From Longivirga sp963711805 (GTDB taxonomy: Bacteria > Actinomycetota > Actinomycetes > S36-B12 > CAIYMF01), in NCBI GenBank assembly GCA_963711805.1, contig CAVQFE010000010.1:558001-622000 (forward strand): a DNA stretch of 64,000 nucleotides, given 5' to 3'. Under the pieces are notes generated by a model. It had not been told where the DNA came from and made no database searches. It saw only the letters and a list, made by a program, of their open reading frames with translations. The stretch's first letter is position 1; each line of letters opens with the position of its first letter. The position numbers were made by a program, and so were the translations under genes. This document shows positions 35,939 to 44,611 of the stretch, piece after piece.

Positions 35939-36931
35939 TCAGCCGGCGAGGAGCTCTGCGAGGCGGGTACGGCGCGGCAGGTCGGTCGTCGCGCCGAGCA
36001 GCGCGGTCAGCGCGTCGCGGGACGACCCGTGGACGACCGACACGTGCTCGGAGCCGGCGCGCAGTGCGGCGTAGACCAGTGCTCTCGTGAGGCCGGGGAC
36101 CGGGGCGCCGGGGAGGACGAGAACGACCGCACGCCAGGTGCGGTCGCACGGGCCGGTCAGGGCGCGCGCCTCGGTGTCCGCGGCGCCGGACTCGTCCAGG
36201 GCACGGCGTACGGCGTCCGGCTCCACGCTGCCGGGAGCGAGGAGCACGACGACGTCCGCGCCGGTCGCGCCGAAGGCGCGGGGGATCGACGCCGTGACGA
36301 GCTGGGTGACGCGAAGCAGCGCCTCGTCCGGCCCCGCGACGGCGACCTCGACGCACGAGCGGTCGTCCGGCGTGGTCGAGAGCCAGCGCCCGGCGGCGAC
36401 GTCGTGCCGCGCTCGCTCCAGCGCGCTGCGCGGCGGCGCCGATTCGGCCCGGAGCACCGGACAGCGGCCCGACGCGGCGACGTCGAGGGCCACCGCGCCC
36501 ACGACCGGACCGAGCGGGAGCGCGTTGTCGAGGGCGATCGCCAGGACGGCGTCCTCCGGGAGGTCCTCCACCGCGGCGAGCACGTCGTCGAGGCCGACGA
36601 GGTGCGCGTCGTCGAGGACGACGGAAGGTACGCCGGCACCGAGGGCCGCCGCCAGCGCCCGTCGCCGCGGCTCGGTCTCGACGCCGACGACTACGGCGAG
36701 CCGGTTCTCCTCGGCCAGGCCCAGCAGGCCGTCGGCAAGCAGCTCCTCGGACTCCGCGACGTCGGCGAGCGCGAGCGCCGGGGCGCCGTGCCAGTCCACC
36801 TCGACGACGGTCCCGTCGGCGAGCGCGGCGCCGATCTGGTCCGGCGAGCAGGTGCGCAGGACGACGTCGGGCGGGAGCACGGTGTGCCCGGCCCGCGACG
36901 CCGCGGTCAGCAGATCGGCGACGGCGCTCAG
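35939..36931 (-). CDS. Degenerate RecD2-like helicase protein lacking ATPase motifs
   Basis: About 330 residues that align by pattern with the helicase core of RecD2-type proteins, but with the catalytic motifs gone. VGVETEPRR (about 82-90) replaces the Walker A GGPGTGKTT, VLDDAH (105-110) replaces VVDEAS, ALDNALPLGP replaces the GDPDQLPSVGPG element, and LVYAALRAGSEHVSVV (285-300) replaces LYTAVTRARRHV. The N-terminal OB/HHH region of RecD2 is missing. There is no ATG or GTG at the natural beginning; a CTG at 36931 overlaps the preceding stop (CTGA), otherwise GTG 36880. It follows the aldo/keto reductase on the same strand. Probably not an active helicase; role unknown. Confidence 0.6.
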   Translation of the reverse strand: MSAVADLLTAASRAGHTVLPPDVVLRTCSPDQIGAALADGTVVEVDWHGAPALALADVAESEELLADGLLGLAEENRLAVVVGVETEPRRRALAAALGAGVPSVVLDDAHLVGLDDVLAAVEDLPEDAVLAIALDNALPLGPVVGAVALDVAASGRCPVLRAESAPPRSALERARHDVAAGRWLSTTPDDRSCVEVAVAGPDEALLRVTQLVTASIPRAFGATGADVVVLLAPGSVEPDAVRRALDESGAADTEARALTGPCDRTWRAVVLVLPGAPVPGLTRALVYAALRAGSEHVSVVHGSSRDALTALLGATTDLPRRTRLAELLAG

Positions 36932-37905
36932 CGCCGGCTCCAGGTGCTCTCGGGGTACCCCCGGTCCGGGGCCGACACCTCGTCGAGCGCCGTCACGATC
37001 TCCTCGGGGAGGGTGAGCTGCTCGACGGTCAGCGCGCCGCGCAGCTGTGCGGCGGTGCGGGCACCGACGATGGGCGCGACGACGCCGGGCCGGTCGCGGA
37101 CCCAGGCCAGCGCGACCTCGAGCGGCGCTACGCCGAGGCCCTCGGCGGCGGTGCACACGGCGTCGACGACGCGGCGACCGGCGTCGGACAGGTAGGGCGA
37201 GATGAACGAGGCGAAGTGCGACGACGCGGCGCGGGAGTCCGCGGGGGTGCCGTGCCGGTACTTGCCGGTGAGGACGCCGCGGCCGAGCGGCGACCAGGGC
37301 AGGATCCCGAGCCCCGCGTCCTCGGCCGCGTCGACGACCTCGCGCTCGATGCCGCGCTGGAGCAGCGAGTACTCCATCTGCGTCGACACGAGTCGCGCGG
37401 CGCCGGGACGGGCGGACTGCATCCCCGCGGCCCGCGCGGTCTGCCAGCCGGCGTAGTTGCTGATCCCGACGTAGCGGACCCGGCCGGAGGCGACCGCGGT
37501 GTCGAGCGCGGACAGCGTCTCCTCGAGCGGGGTGAACGGGTCCCACGCGTGCAGCTGCCAGAGGTCGACGTGGTCCACGCCGAGCCGGCGCAGCGACGCG
37601 TCGAGCGCGGCGAGCAGGTGGCTGCGCGAGGCGTCCAGGCGCCGCGTGGTGCCGGGCCGCGACACGGCCTTCGTGGCGATGGTGACCGCGTCCCGGCCGA
37701 CCTCCTCGACGAGCGAGCCCACGATCTCCTCGGACTGCCCGTCGGCGTAGACGTCGGCGGTGTCGACGAGCGTGCCGCCGGCCTCGACGTAGGCGAGCAG
37801 CTGGTCGCGCGCCTCGTGCCGGTCGGTGTCGCGACCCCAGGTCATCGTGCCGAGCGCGAGGCGCGAGACGAGCAGGCCGGACCGGCCGAGGGGGCGGAGC
37901 TCCAT
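36928..37905 (-). CDS. Aldo/keto reductase
   Basis: A 325-residue (beta/alpha)8 NADPH-dependent reductase. The tetrad is recognisable: Asp and Tyr in LVDTADVYADGQSEEIVG, Lys in VTIATKAVSRPG, and His in VDLWQLHAWDP; the cofactor-binding LGILPWSPLGRGVLTGKY and C-terminal segments are intact. This is the YhdN/AKR subgroup of unknown substrate. ATG 37905 is close to leaderless: TAGGGT is 8 nt upstream. Its stop overlaps the CTG start proposed for the RecD2-like protein. Confidence 0.92.
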   Translation of the reverse strand: MELRPLGRSGLLVSRLALGTMTWGRDTDRHEARDQLLAYVEAGGTLVDTADVYADGQSEEIVGSLVEEVGRDAVTIATKAVSRPGTTRRLDASRSHLLAALDASLRRLGVDHVDLWQLHAWDPFTPLEETLSALDTAVASGRVRYVGISNYAGWQTARAAGMQSARPGAARLVSTQMEYSLLQRGIEREVVDAAEDAGLGILPWSPLGRGVLTGKYRHGTPADSRAASSHFASFISPYLSDAGRRVVDAVCTAAEGLGVAPLEVALAWVRDRPGVVAPIVGARTAAQLRGALTVEQLTLPEEIVTALDEVSAPDRGYPESTWSRR

Positions 37906-37913
37906 GTCGCGAG

Positions 37914-37919
37914 ACCCTA
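37914..37919 (-). promoter_or_regulatory. -10 hexamer of the aldo/keto reductase gene
   Basis: TAGGGT on the minus strand with an 8-nt spacer to ATG 37905, giving at most one or two leader bases. Confidence 0.5.
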
Positions 37920-38054
37920 TCCGTCCCGGGGCCGCGCCCGGCCGCCCGGTGCGACACCCGCTCACGGGGACTCGTGGTACGCCGTGCTCCTAGGGTTGAG
38001 CCGAGGAGCCGCGCGCGCACCCGCGCGATCGGCCGGGCAACACGGTGATGACGC

Positions 38055-38705
38055 ATGGACGCGGTCCGAGTGCTCGTGGCGAGCGACCTGGTGCTCTACC
38101 GGGAGGGACTGCAGCGCATCCTCGGCGAGCGGCCCGGGCTCGAGCCGGTGCCGCCCTCTCCGGTGGACGGACTGCTCGACCGCGTCGCGGCCGAGCAGAT
38201 CGGCGTGGTCGTCCTCGTCCTGCCGTCCGGTCCGGACTCCGAGTCGAAGCTCGTGTCGGTCGCCCGCTTCCTCCGCGAGAAGTCCCCGGACACCGGGCTG
38301 GTCGTCGTCTCGCCCGACGGCGACGGACTCGTGCGCGCATTGCTGGAGTCCGGTCCGCGCGGTGTCGCCTTCCTCCTCGACGGGGCGGTCACGGACACCG
38401 AGGTGCTGGCCCGGGCCGTGCTCGACACCGCCGCGGGGATGGTCTCCCTCGCAGCGGAGGCCGCTGACGCGCTCGTCGGACGCGGGCACCCGGCGCTCGC
38501 CGACCTGACGGCGCGGGAGCACGACGTCCTCGCGGAGCTGTCCCGCGGCCTGTCCAACCACGGCATCGCGGAGTCCCTGAGCCTCACCGTGCGGACGGTC
38601 GAGGCCAACGTGTCGAGCATCTTCCGCAAGCTCGGCCTTGCGGGTGACCCGCGGCAGGACCGCCGGCTCACCGCCGCGCTGGTCTTCCTGCACCGCGCGA
38701 ACTGA
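38055..38705 (+). CDS. LuxR-type orphan regulator with degenerate receiver domain
   Basis: A 216-residue NarL/FixJ-like protein. The C-terminal LuxR HTH is normal (LTAREHDVLAELSRGLSNHGIAESL ... TVRTVEANVSSIFRKLGL, about 150-195). The N-terminal half keeps the receiver-like pattern (VRVLVASDLVLYREGLQRIL), but where the phospho-acceptor Asp belongs the sequence is VVVLVLPSG (about 51-58), with no acidic residue. It is therefore unlikely to be switched by phosphorylation. No histidine kinase is adjacent. Its target is unknown; it faces the debranching-type glycosidase gene, with 25 nt between stops. Confidence 0.87.
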   Translation: MDAVRVLVASDLVLYREGLQRILGERPGLEPVPPSPVDGLLDRVAAEQIGVVVLVLPSGPDSESKLVSVARFLREKSPDTGLVVVSPDGDGLVRALLESGPRGVAFLLDGAVTDTEVLARAVLDTAAGMVSLAAEAADALVGRGHPALADLTAREHDVLAELSRGLSNHGIAESLSLTVRTVEANVSSIFRKLGLAGDPRQDRRLTAALVFLHRAN

Positions 38706-38733
38706 GCCGGAACCCCGCACGGGACTCGGCTCA
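38703..38733. terminator. Hairpin overlapping convergent stop codons
   Basis: TGAGCCG / CGGCTCA, 7 bp, with a 17-nt loop; the arms contain the stop codons of the LuxR-type gene and of the glycosidase gene. A possible shared terminator. Confidence 0.4.
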
Positions 38734-40938
38734 AGGGAGCATCGCCGTGCCCGGCGCCCGCGGCTCGTGGACGACGGTGATCTCCGGGCCGAGCCCCGAG
38801 ATGGTGACGGACCCGTCGTCCACCTCCACGGAGATACGCCGTCCCGCCATCGACACGCGGTCGAGGCGGAGCGGGAGGAACGTGCTGGGGAGGACGGGAG
38901 CCACCCGGAGCTCCCCGTTCGGGATCCACGGGTCGATCCGCATGAGGGCGCGCAGGAGCATGACGGGCGCGGCCGCGGCCCAGGCCTGCGGCGAGCAGGC
39001 GGTGGGGTAGGGCACGGGTGAATCGAACTCACGCCGGTCGAAGCCGCAGAACAGCTCGGGCAGCCGGCCGCCGAACCGGTCGGCCGCCGCGAGCAGGCCC
39101 TGCGCCACGATCTGGGCCTCGTGGACGAAGCCGTACCTCGCGAGGCCCGCGGCGATCACCGCCGAGTCGTGCGGCCACACCGAGCCGTTGTGGTAGCTGA
39201 CCGGGTTGTACCGGCCCATGGACCGGGCCAGCGTCCGTACCCCCCAGCCGGTGAACATGTCGGGGGAGAGCAGGTGGTTGGCCACCGCGGGGGCCTTCTC
39301 CTCGTCGACGATGCCGGTCCACAGGCAGTGACCCATGTTCGAGGCGAGGGCGTCGATGGGGCGCTTGTCGCGGTCCAGCCCGACGGCGAACCAGCCCTTG
39401 TCCGGGAGCCAGAACCGCTCGTTGAACGCCGCCTTGAGCGTCGCGGCCCGTTGCGCCCAGTGCCGGGCCAGCTCGTCGTCGTGCGCGTCGCGGGCGAAGT
39501 GCGCGCGGGCGAGGAACGCGCTGTAGACGTAGCCCTGCACCTCGCACAGCGCGATCGGCGTCTCGGCGAGCGTCCCGTCGGCGAAGCTGATCCCGTCGCG
39601 CGAGTCCTTCCACCCCTGGTTGCGCATCCCGCGGTCCGTGGCCCGCTGGTACTCCACGAAGCCGTCGGCGTCCCGGTCGCCGTGGGTGAGGATCCAGTCG
39701 AGCGCCCGGTCGGCCACCGGCAGCAGGTCCTCCACGTCGGCCCACGCGAGGCCCCATCGGCGCAGCTCGCCGAGCAGCATCACGAACAGCGGCGTCGCGT
39801 CGATGCTGCTGTAGGAGACGTGGGCCCCGCCCTCCTTGGGCGGCACCGACATCCGTCCCAGCCGCAGCTCGTGCAGGATCCGGCCGGGCTGCTCGTCGGT
39901 GAGCGGGTCGGTGCGGGTCCCCTGATGGTCCGCGAGGGAACGCAGCGTCCCCAGTGCCAGGCTCGCGTCGAGCGGCAGCAGCATCCACGACGTGAGCAAC
40001 GAGTCGCGGCCGAACAGCGCCATGAACCAGGGGGCGCCCGCCGCGACCGCCGTGCGGTCCGCGTGGTCCGGGTCGAAGATCCGCAACGCCCCCAGGTCCG
40101 CGACGCTGTGCGCGAGCGTGCGCGTCAGGGACGCGTCGGGCGTGTGCAGCAACGGCACGGTCTCACGCCATTCCCGGGTACGGCGCGACGCGATCGACAC
40201 GGTCGCCTCGCCGTCGTGCTCGAGCGGGTCCAGCTTGCGGCCGTCGATGAACGCCTCGACCTCGACCGTGCACGACCACTCGCCGCGGGCCGGGACGGCG
40301 AGGTGCCAGGTCAGGCTGCCCGAGCCGCCGTCGGCGTCGACGACGACGCCGCCCACGGGCTCGGTCCCGAGGACCGGGGACGTGCGCCCCGCCGTGACGC
40401 GCACGGAACGGCTCCGGCCGCGTCGTTCCTGGGTGAGCTCCAGGCCGTCGTCGAGCGCCGAGCCGACCACCGCGAACCGGTTCGCGACCCTCCCCTCCTT
40501 GACCTCGAACAGGTCGGCGAAGTCCGCGGCGACGCGCAGCGAGAGGGTGAGCCCGGTCATCTCCTGAGCCACGTTCTGCACCCGGATGCGCTCGCGCAGC
40601 CCTTCGCCCACCTCGCGTTCGCGCACCACCAGCAGCGTGCTCTCGGGGTGCCCGCGTCCGGAGAGCGTGCGGGCCAGGAAGACGGCGACGTAGGCGTCCG
40701 CGGACGTGGCGGTCAGCGGTTCGAGGCGGTCGCCGTCGACCTCGAGGATCCACTCGGACAGGATCCGGGTGTCCCGCACGAACAGGCCCATGGGCGCACC
40801 GGACACCACGTTGCCGTTCTGTGCGCTGATGCAGAACGTCGACCCCTCGATCAGGGTGACCAGGTTGCCGACGGCGGTGGTCAGCGTCCCCCCGCCGAGC
40901 AGGGCGGGCGTGCCCGACCAGCCGTACGACTCGCTCAT
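38731..40938 (-). CDS. Glycogen-debranching-type glycosidase (GDE N-terminal domain plus (alpha/alpha)6 barrel)
   Basis: A 735-residue protein. The N-terminal beta-rich domain (about 20-220; LVTLIEGSTFCISAQNGNVVSGAPMGLFVRDTRILSEW) matches the bacterial GDE N-terminal domain, and residues from about 290 form an (alpha/alpha)6 glycosidase barrel (GAPWFMALFGRDSLLTSWMLLP, GWKDSRDGISFADG, NPVSYHNGSVWPHDSA). It likely trims an alpha-glucan or other storage/surface glycan in the cytoplasm; exact linkage is unknown. GGAGGGGCG precedes ATG 40938. It follows the GT4 gene by 37 nt on the same strand, forming an operon with it. Confidence 0.88.
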   Translation of the reverse strand: MSESYGWSGTPALLGGGTLTTAVGNLVTLIEGSTFCISAQNGNVVSGAPMGLFVRDTRILSEWILEVDGDRLEPLTATSADAYVAVFLARTLSGRGHPESTLLVVREREVGEGLRERIRVQNVAQEMTGLTLSLRVAADFADLFEVKEGRVANRFAVVGSALDDGLELTQERRGRSRSVRVTAGRTSPVLGTEPVGGVVVDADGGSGSLTWHLAVPARGEWSCTVEVEAFIDGRKLDPLEHDGEATVSIASRRTREWRETVPLLHTPDASLTRTLAHSVADLGALRIFDPDHADRTAVAAGAPWFMALFGRDSLLTSWMLLPLDASLALGTLRSLADHQGTRTDPLTDEQPGRILHELRLGRMSVPPKEGGAHVSYSSIDATPLFVMLLGELRRWGLAWADVEDLLPVADRALDWILTHGDRDADGFVEYQRATDRGMRNQGWKDSRDGISFADGTLAETPIALCEVQGYVYSAFLARAHFARDAHDDELARHWAQRAATLKAAFNERFWLPDKGWFAVGLDRDKRPIDALASNMGHCLWTGIVDEEKAPAVANHLLSPDMFTGWGVRTLARSMGRYNPVSYHNGSVWPHDSAVIAAGLARYGFVHEAQIVAQGLLAAADRFGGRLPELFCGFDRREFDSPVPYPTACSPQAWAAAAPVMLLRALMRIDPWIPNGELRVAPVLPSTFLPLRLDRVSMAGRRISVEVDDGSVTISGLGPEITVVHEPRAPGTAMLP

Positions 40939-40975
40939 CGCCCCCTCCGGGCCTCCCGTCCGTCGCTCGTCCACG

Positions 40976-42070
40976 TCACGCCCGGTGGCTCGCCGGGGTC
41001 ACGGCGCCCGGCGCCGGCCGGGGCCGGCGGGCGGTGCGGGAGCCGCCGACCCGCCGGTCGGTCGCGTCCCGGTAGAGCGACACGTAGTCGCGCGTCATGC
41101 GGCGCGCCGAGAACCGACCCTCGACCACGGCCCGGCAGGCGGCGCGGTCGAGCTCGGCGACCGAGCGCAGCGCATGGACGGCGTCGCCGACGTCGCGGCA
41201 GAGGAATCCGGTGCGGCCGTGCGTGACGATCTCGGGGGCGGCACCGGAGTGGAAGGCGATCACCGGTGTGCCGCAGGCCATCGCCTCGATCATCACGAGG
41301 CCGAACGGCTCGGTCCAGGTGATCGGGTTGAGCAGCGCCACGGCGCCGCGCGAGCAGGCGGGCGCGCTCCTCCGGCCCGACCTCGCCGACTGGAACTCCA
41401 CCTCCGGTCCCAACGCCGGTTCGATGCAGCGGTGGAAGTAGTCGACCTCGTCCGGCTCGCGCATCTTGGCGGCGATGCGCAGCGGGACGCCCGCGCGTCG
41501 GGCGATCTCGATGGCGTCGTGCGCGCCCTTGTCGGGGGAGCAGCGACCGATGAAGACGGCGTAGCCGCCGTCCCCGGCCCCGACCGGGTAACGCGCCGGG
41601 TCGACGCCGTGGTGGATGACGGCCGCGACCGGGACCTCGGGGGCGGACCGGCGCTGGCTGTGCGAGATGGCGTTGACCGTGACCCAGCGCCCCAGCCGGG
41701 CGTACACCGGGCGGGTGGCCTCGTGGAAGGAGCAGTGCACCGTGGTCACGACGGGCACGTCGCGCCGCAGGGCGGCGGCCCACACCGGACCGACCGTGGT
41801 GTGGTCGTGGATCACGTCGTAGCCGACCAGCTCGTCGTACGCGGCCTGGACATGGCGGAGCTCGGGCGTCGCCAGGCCCATGGGGACCACGGCCTGCTCG
41901 TACACCCAGCGGCGGTCCACCGGGCAGGTGGACTCGCCCACGGTGAACAGCGACACCTCGTGACCGAGGTCGACCAGTCCGCGGGCGAGCGTGTCGATCA
42001 CGCTCTCCGTCCCGCCGTAGCCCGTGGGCGGGACCGTCACCCACGGCGGAGCGATCATTCCTACCCGCAC
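40976..42070 (-). pseudogene. GT4 family glycosyltransferase, two compensating frameshifts
   Basis: A GT-B fold glycosyltransferase of about 364 residues. The N-terminal half begins VRVGMIAPPWVTVPPTGYGGTESVID, and the C-terminal nucleotide-sugar site is TWTEPFGLVMIEAMACGTPVIAF. Between about 41391 and 41350 the frame is displaced: the expected VGEVGPEERARLLA is in the neighbouring frame, explained by one lost base and one extra C. As written, about 14 residues are replaced but the frame recovers, so a product could still be made. GTG 42070 overlaps the preceding gene's stop. Together with the debranching-type enzyme it suggests alpha-glucan metabolism. Confidence 0.82.
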
Positions 42071-42417
42071 GGCTCGTCCGTGGCGCCGAGGGGCTGGTCC
42101 GGGATGCGGTCGGGCGCCGACCCGTCCAGGGTGCGGAGATCGATCTGGCGCGGGACCGGCGACCCGGTCCGGGACCGCGCGTCCAGCCGGGCGCGGGCCA
42201 GCCGCTCCACGACGGTCGCCAGGGCCGGCCGGGGGACGCCGGACCGCGTGGCGGTCTCGGTGCAGCGGGCCACGCAGCGGATGATGCTGCCGGCCGGGAT
42301 CTGGTCGCGGTAGTCCTCGATGAGCCGGTCGACCACGTCCTGCAGCTCGGCCCGGACCGAGCGCCGAGCCGTCTCGCCGTCCGTGACCTCGTCGCCGGGC
42401 TGCGTCACCATCTTCAC
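42061..42417 (-). CDS. Small helical protein, three-helix-bundle dimerisation type
   Basis: A 118-residue protein with a helical core VRAELQDVVDRLIEDYRDQIPAGSIIRCVARCTETATRSGVPRPALATVVERLARARLD, which resembles the small actinobacterial three-helix-bundle dimerisation proteins. The tail after residue 85 is Pro/Asp-rich and probably disordered. Two Cys in IIRCVARC are conserved-looking. GGGGGT about 7 nt before GTG 42417 supports the start. Its stop lies inside the start of the GT4 gene, so it leads the glycan operon; function unknown. Upstream, 42418-42686 holds only a GC-rich spacer and a TAGGCT element near 42613. Confidence 0.65.
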   Translation of the reverse strand: MKMVTQPGDEVTDGETARRSVRAELQDVVDRLIEDYRDQIPAGSIIRCVARCTETATRSGVPRPALATVVERLARARLDARSRTGSPVPRQIDLRTLDGSAPDRIPDQPLGATDEPCG

Positions 42418-42686
42418 GACGGACCCCCGTCCGCATCAGTTCATCGACCCTCGGCAGGCCGGGGGCCGATCCTGTGCCCCCTAGTCCACATCGGATGGGC
42501 CCCGAGCGCCAGGGAGCAGACCCCCGAATCTCGGGGGCGGCCACCGGAACGGGCACCGGGCACGCCCGGGCGGCCGGGCGCACCACCCCCTCGGCGGCGC
42601 GGACCCGACGGCTAGGCTCCGCGAGGGTCCTGGGGCAGCGCCCCGGGCACGACCGCCGGCCCGGCCGGTGAGGAAGAGGTGACCGG

Positions 42687-43738
42687 ATGCGGCTGGGCAT
42701 CAACCTCGGCTACTGGGGTGCCGGCAACGACGCCGACAACCTCGCAGCTCGCACGGGAGGCGGACCGTCTGGGCTACGCCGTGGCCTGGGCGGCGGAGGC
42801 CTACGGCTCGGACGCCGCCACCGTCCTCGCCTGGGTCGCCGCGCAGACCGAGCGCATCGACGTCGGCTCGGCGATCTTCCAGATCCCGGGCCGAACGCCC
42901 GCGCTCACCGCGATGACGGCCGCCACGCTCGACGCGCTGTCCGGCGGCCGGTTCCGCCTCGGGCTCGGCGTCTCCGGCCCGCAGGTCTCCGAGGGGTGGC
43001 ACGGCGTGCGGTTCGACCGACCGCTGGCCCGCACCCGGGAGTACGTCGAGATCGTGCAAGCTGGCGCTGAGCCGGCGCAAGGTCGCCTACGACGGCGAGT
43101 TCTTCACCCTCCCGCTGCCCGACGGCCCCGGCAAGGCACTCGTCCTGACCGTCCACCCGACCCGGCCGAGCATCCCGATCTACCTCGCGGCCATCGGGCC
43201 CAAGAACCTCGAGCTCACCGGCGAGATCGCCGACGGCTGGCTCGCCATCTTCTTCGCGCCGGAGTCGGCGGGCGAGCACCTGGCCGCGATCGCCGCCGGG
43301 CGCGCCAAGGTCGGCAAGACCCTCGAGGGCTTCGACGTCGTCCCCACGGTGCCGGTCCTCGTCGGTGACGACGTCGCCGCGTGCGCCGACGCGGTCCGGG
43401 CCTACAGCGCGCTCTACATCGGCGGCATGGGCAGCCGGGAGAAGAACTTCTACAACCAGCTGGCGGTGCGGATGGGCTACGCGGCCGAGGCCGCCGAGGT
43501 GCAGGAGAAGTACCTCGCCCGCGACTACGACGGGGCGGCCGCCGCCGTGCCGTTCGAGTTCATCGACCGGACGTCGCTCATCGGGCCGCGCGAGCGCATC
43601 CAGGAGCGTCTGCACGCCTACGCCGAGGCCGGCGTCACGACCCTCACGGTCGCGACGTACGCCGGGTCGCTCGACGAACGGCTCGCCACGCTGCGCACCA
43701 TGGCCGACGTCCTCGCCGCGTCCGGACTGGGGGACTGA
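42687..43738 (+). pseudogene. LLM-class F420-dependent oxidoreductase, two frameshifts
   Basis: A luciferase-like (beta/alpha)8 flavin/F420 oxidoreductase of about 350 residues (Rv3520c-like). Start ATG 42687 (MRLGINLGYWGAGNDADN) follows AGGAAGAGG. An extra C near 42739 shifts into the frame with LAREADRLGYAVAWAAEAYGSDA through GVSGPQVSEGWHGVRFDRPLARTREYVEIV; a second extra C near 43059 (GTG c AAG CTG) leads to the frame with RPSIPIYLAAIGPKNLELTGEIADG and the C-terminus ending at 43738. All conserved blocks are present, so the gene is almost certainly functional in the organism if the extra bases are errors. The stop adjoins uppP by 4 nt. Confidence 0.83.
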
Positions 43739-43742
43739 CCCG

Positions 43743-44564
43743 GTGAGCTACTTCGAGGCGGTGATCCTCGGCATCGTCCAGGGGCTCACCGAGTTCCTGC
43801 CGATCTCGTCGACCGCGCACCTGCGGCTCGTCCCCGCCCTGCTCGGCTGGGGCGACCCCGGGGCCGCGTTCACCGCGGTCGTCCAGCTCGGCACGATGAC
43901 CGCCGTCCTGCTGTTCTTCTGGCGCGACCTGTGGCGCATCGCCAGCACCTGGTTCCGCGCGCTCTACCAGCCCGAGCCGCGCGGCACCCTCGACGCCCGC
44001 CTGGGGTGGTACCTCGTCTACGGCACGATCCCGATCGCGGTGCTCGGGCTCGCCTTCCGGGACCAGATCGAGACCGGCGCGCGCGACCTGCGCATCATCG
44101 GCTGGGTGCTCATCCTGTTCGGCGTCGTCCTCTGGCTGGTCGACCGCGCCTTCCCGCAGCGCAAGACGATCGCCGAGCTCAACCTGCGCGACGGCCTGCT
44201 CTACGGCCTCGCGCAGTCGCTCGCCCTCGTCCCTGGTGTGTCGCGGTCCGGCTCGACGATCACGGCGGGTCGTGCGATGTCCTACCTGCGCGAGGACGCC
44301 GCGCGCTTCTCCTTCCTGCTGTCGGTCCCGGCGGTCGTGCTGTCCGGCCTGTTCGAGCTCCGCAAGATCGGCGGGGAGGGCGGCGCCGGATGGGGGCCCA
44401 CCGTCGTCGCCACGCTCGCGGCCTTCGTCGTCGGCTACGCCTCGATCGCCTGGCTGCTGCGCTGGCTCACGAGCCACTCGATGCTGGTCTTCGCGGTCTA
44501 CCGCGTCGCCCTCGGCGTCATCGTGCTGGTCCTGGTCTACGGCGGGCACCTCGCGGCGACGTGA
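43743..44564 (+). CDS. uppP: Undecaprenyl-diphosphatase
   Basis: Integral membrane phosphatase that recycles undecaprenyl pyrophosphate for cell-wall synthesis and can confer bacitracin tolerance. The 273-residue protein has both UppP/BacA signatures: QGLTEFLPISSTAHL (about residues 14-28, catalytic Glu and Ser) and PGVSRSGSTITAG (catalytic Arg), and about eight helices. The GTG start lies 4 nt after the LLM gene stop. The position between the F420 oxidoreductase and the phosphoglycerate-mutase-like gene is conserved in actinobacteria. Confidence 0.96.
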   Translation: MSYFEAVILGIVQGLTEFLPISSTAHLRLVPALLGWGDPGAAFTAVVQLGTMTAVLLFFWRDLWRIASTWFRALYQPEPRGTLDARLGWYLVYGTIPIAVLGLAFRDQIETGARDLRIIGWVLILFGVVLWLVDRAFPQRKTIAELNLRDGLLYGLAQSLALVPGVSRSGSTITAGRAMSYLREDAARFSFLLSVPAVVLSGLFELRKIGGEGGAGWGPTVVATLAAFVVGYASIAWLLRWLTSHSMLVFAVYRVALGVIVLVLVYGGHLAAT

Positions 44565-44599
44565 TCCCCGGGGCGTGTGCGGCGGTCCCCACCTGGCCG

Positions 44600-44605
44600 T
44601 AGGGT
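44600..44605 (+). promoter_or_regulatory. -10 hexamer, leaderless type
   Basis: TAGGGT placed 6 nt before GTG 44612. Confidence 0.55.
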
Positions 44606-44611
44606 CGCGGC

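Noticed and set aside
42687..43738. Programmed ribosomal frameshifting as the explanation for split genes
   Set aside because: No slippery heptamer or conserved downstream structure is seen at the sites, the affected genes are unrelated and normally unsplit, and some genes need several shifts.
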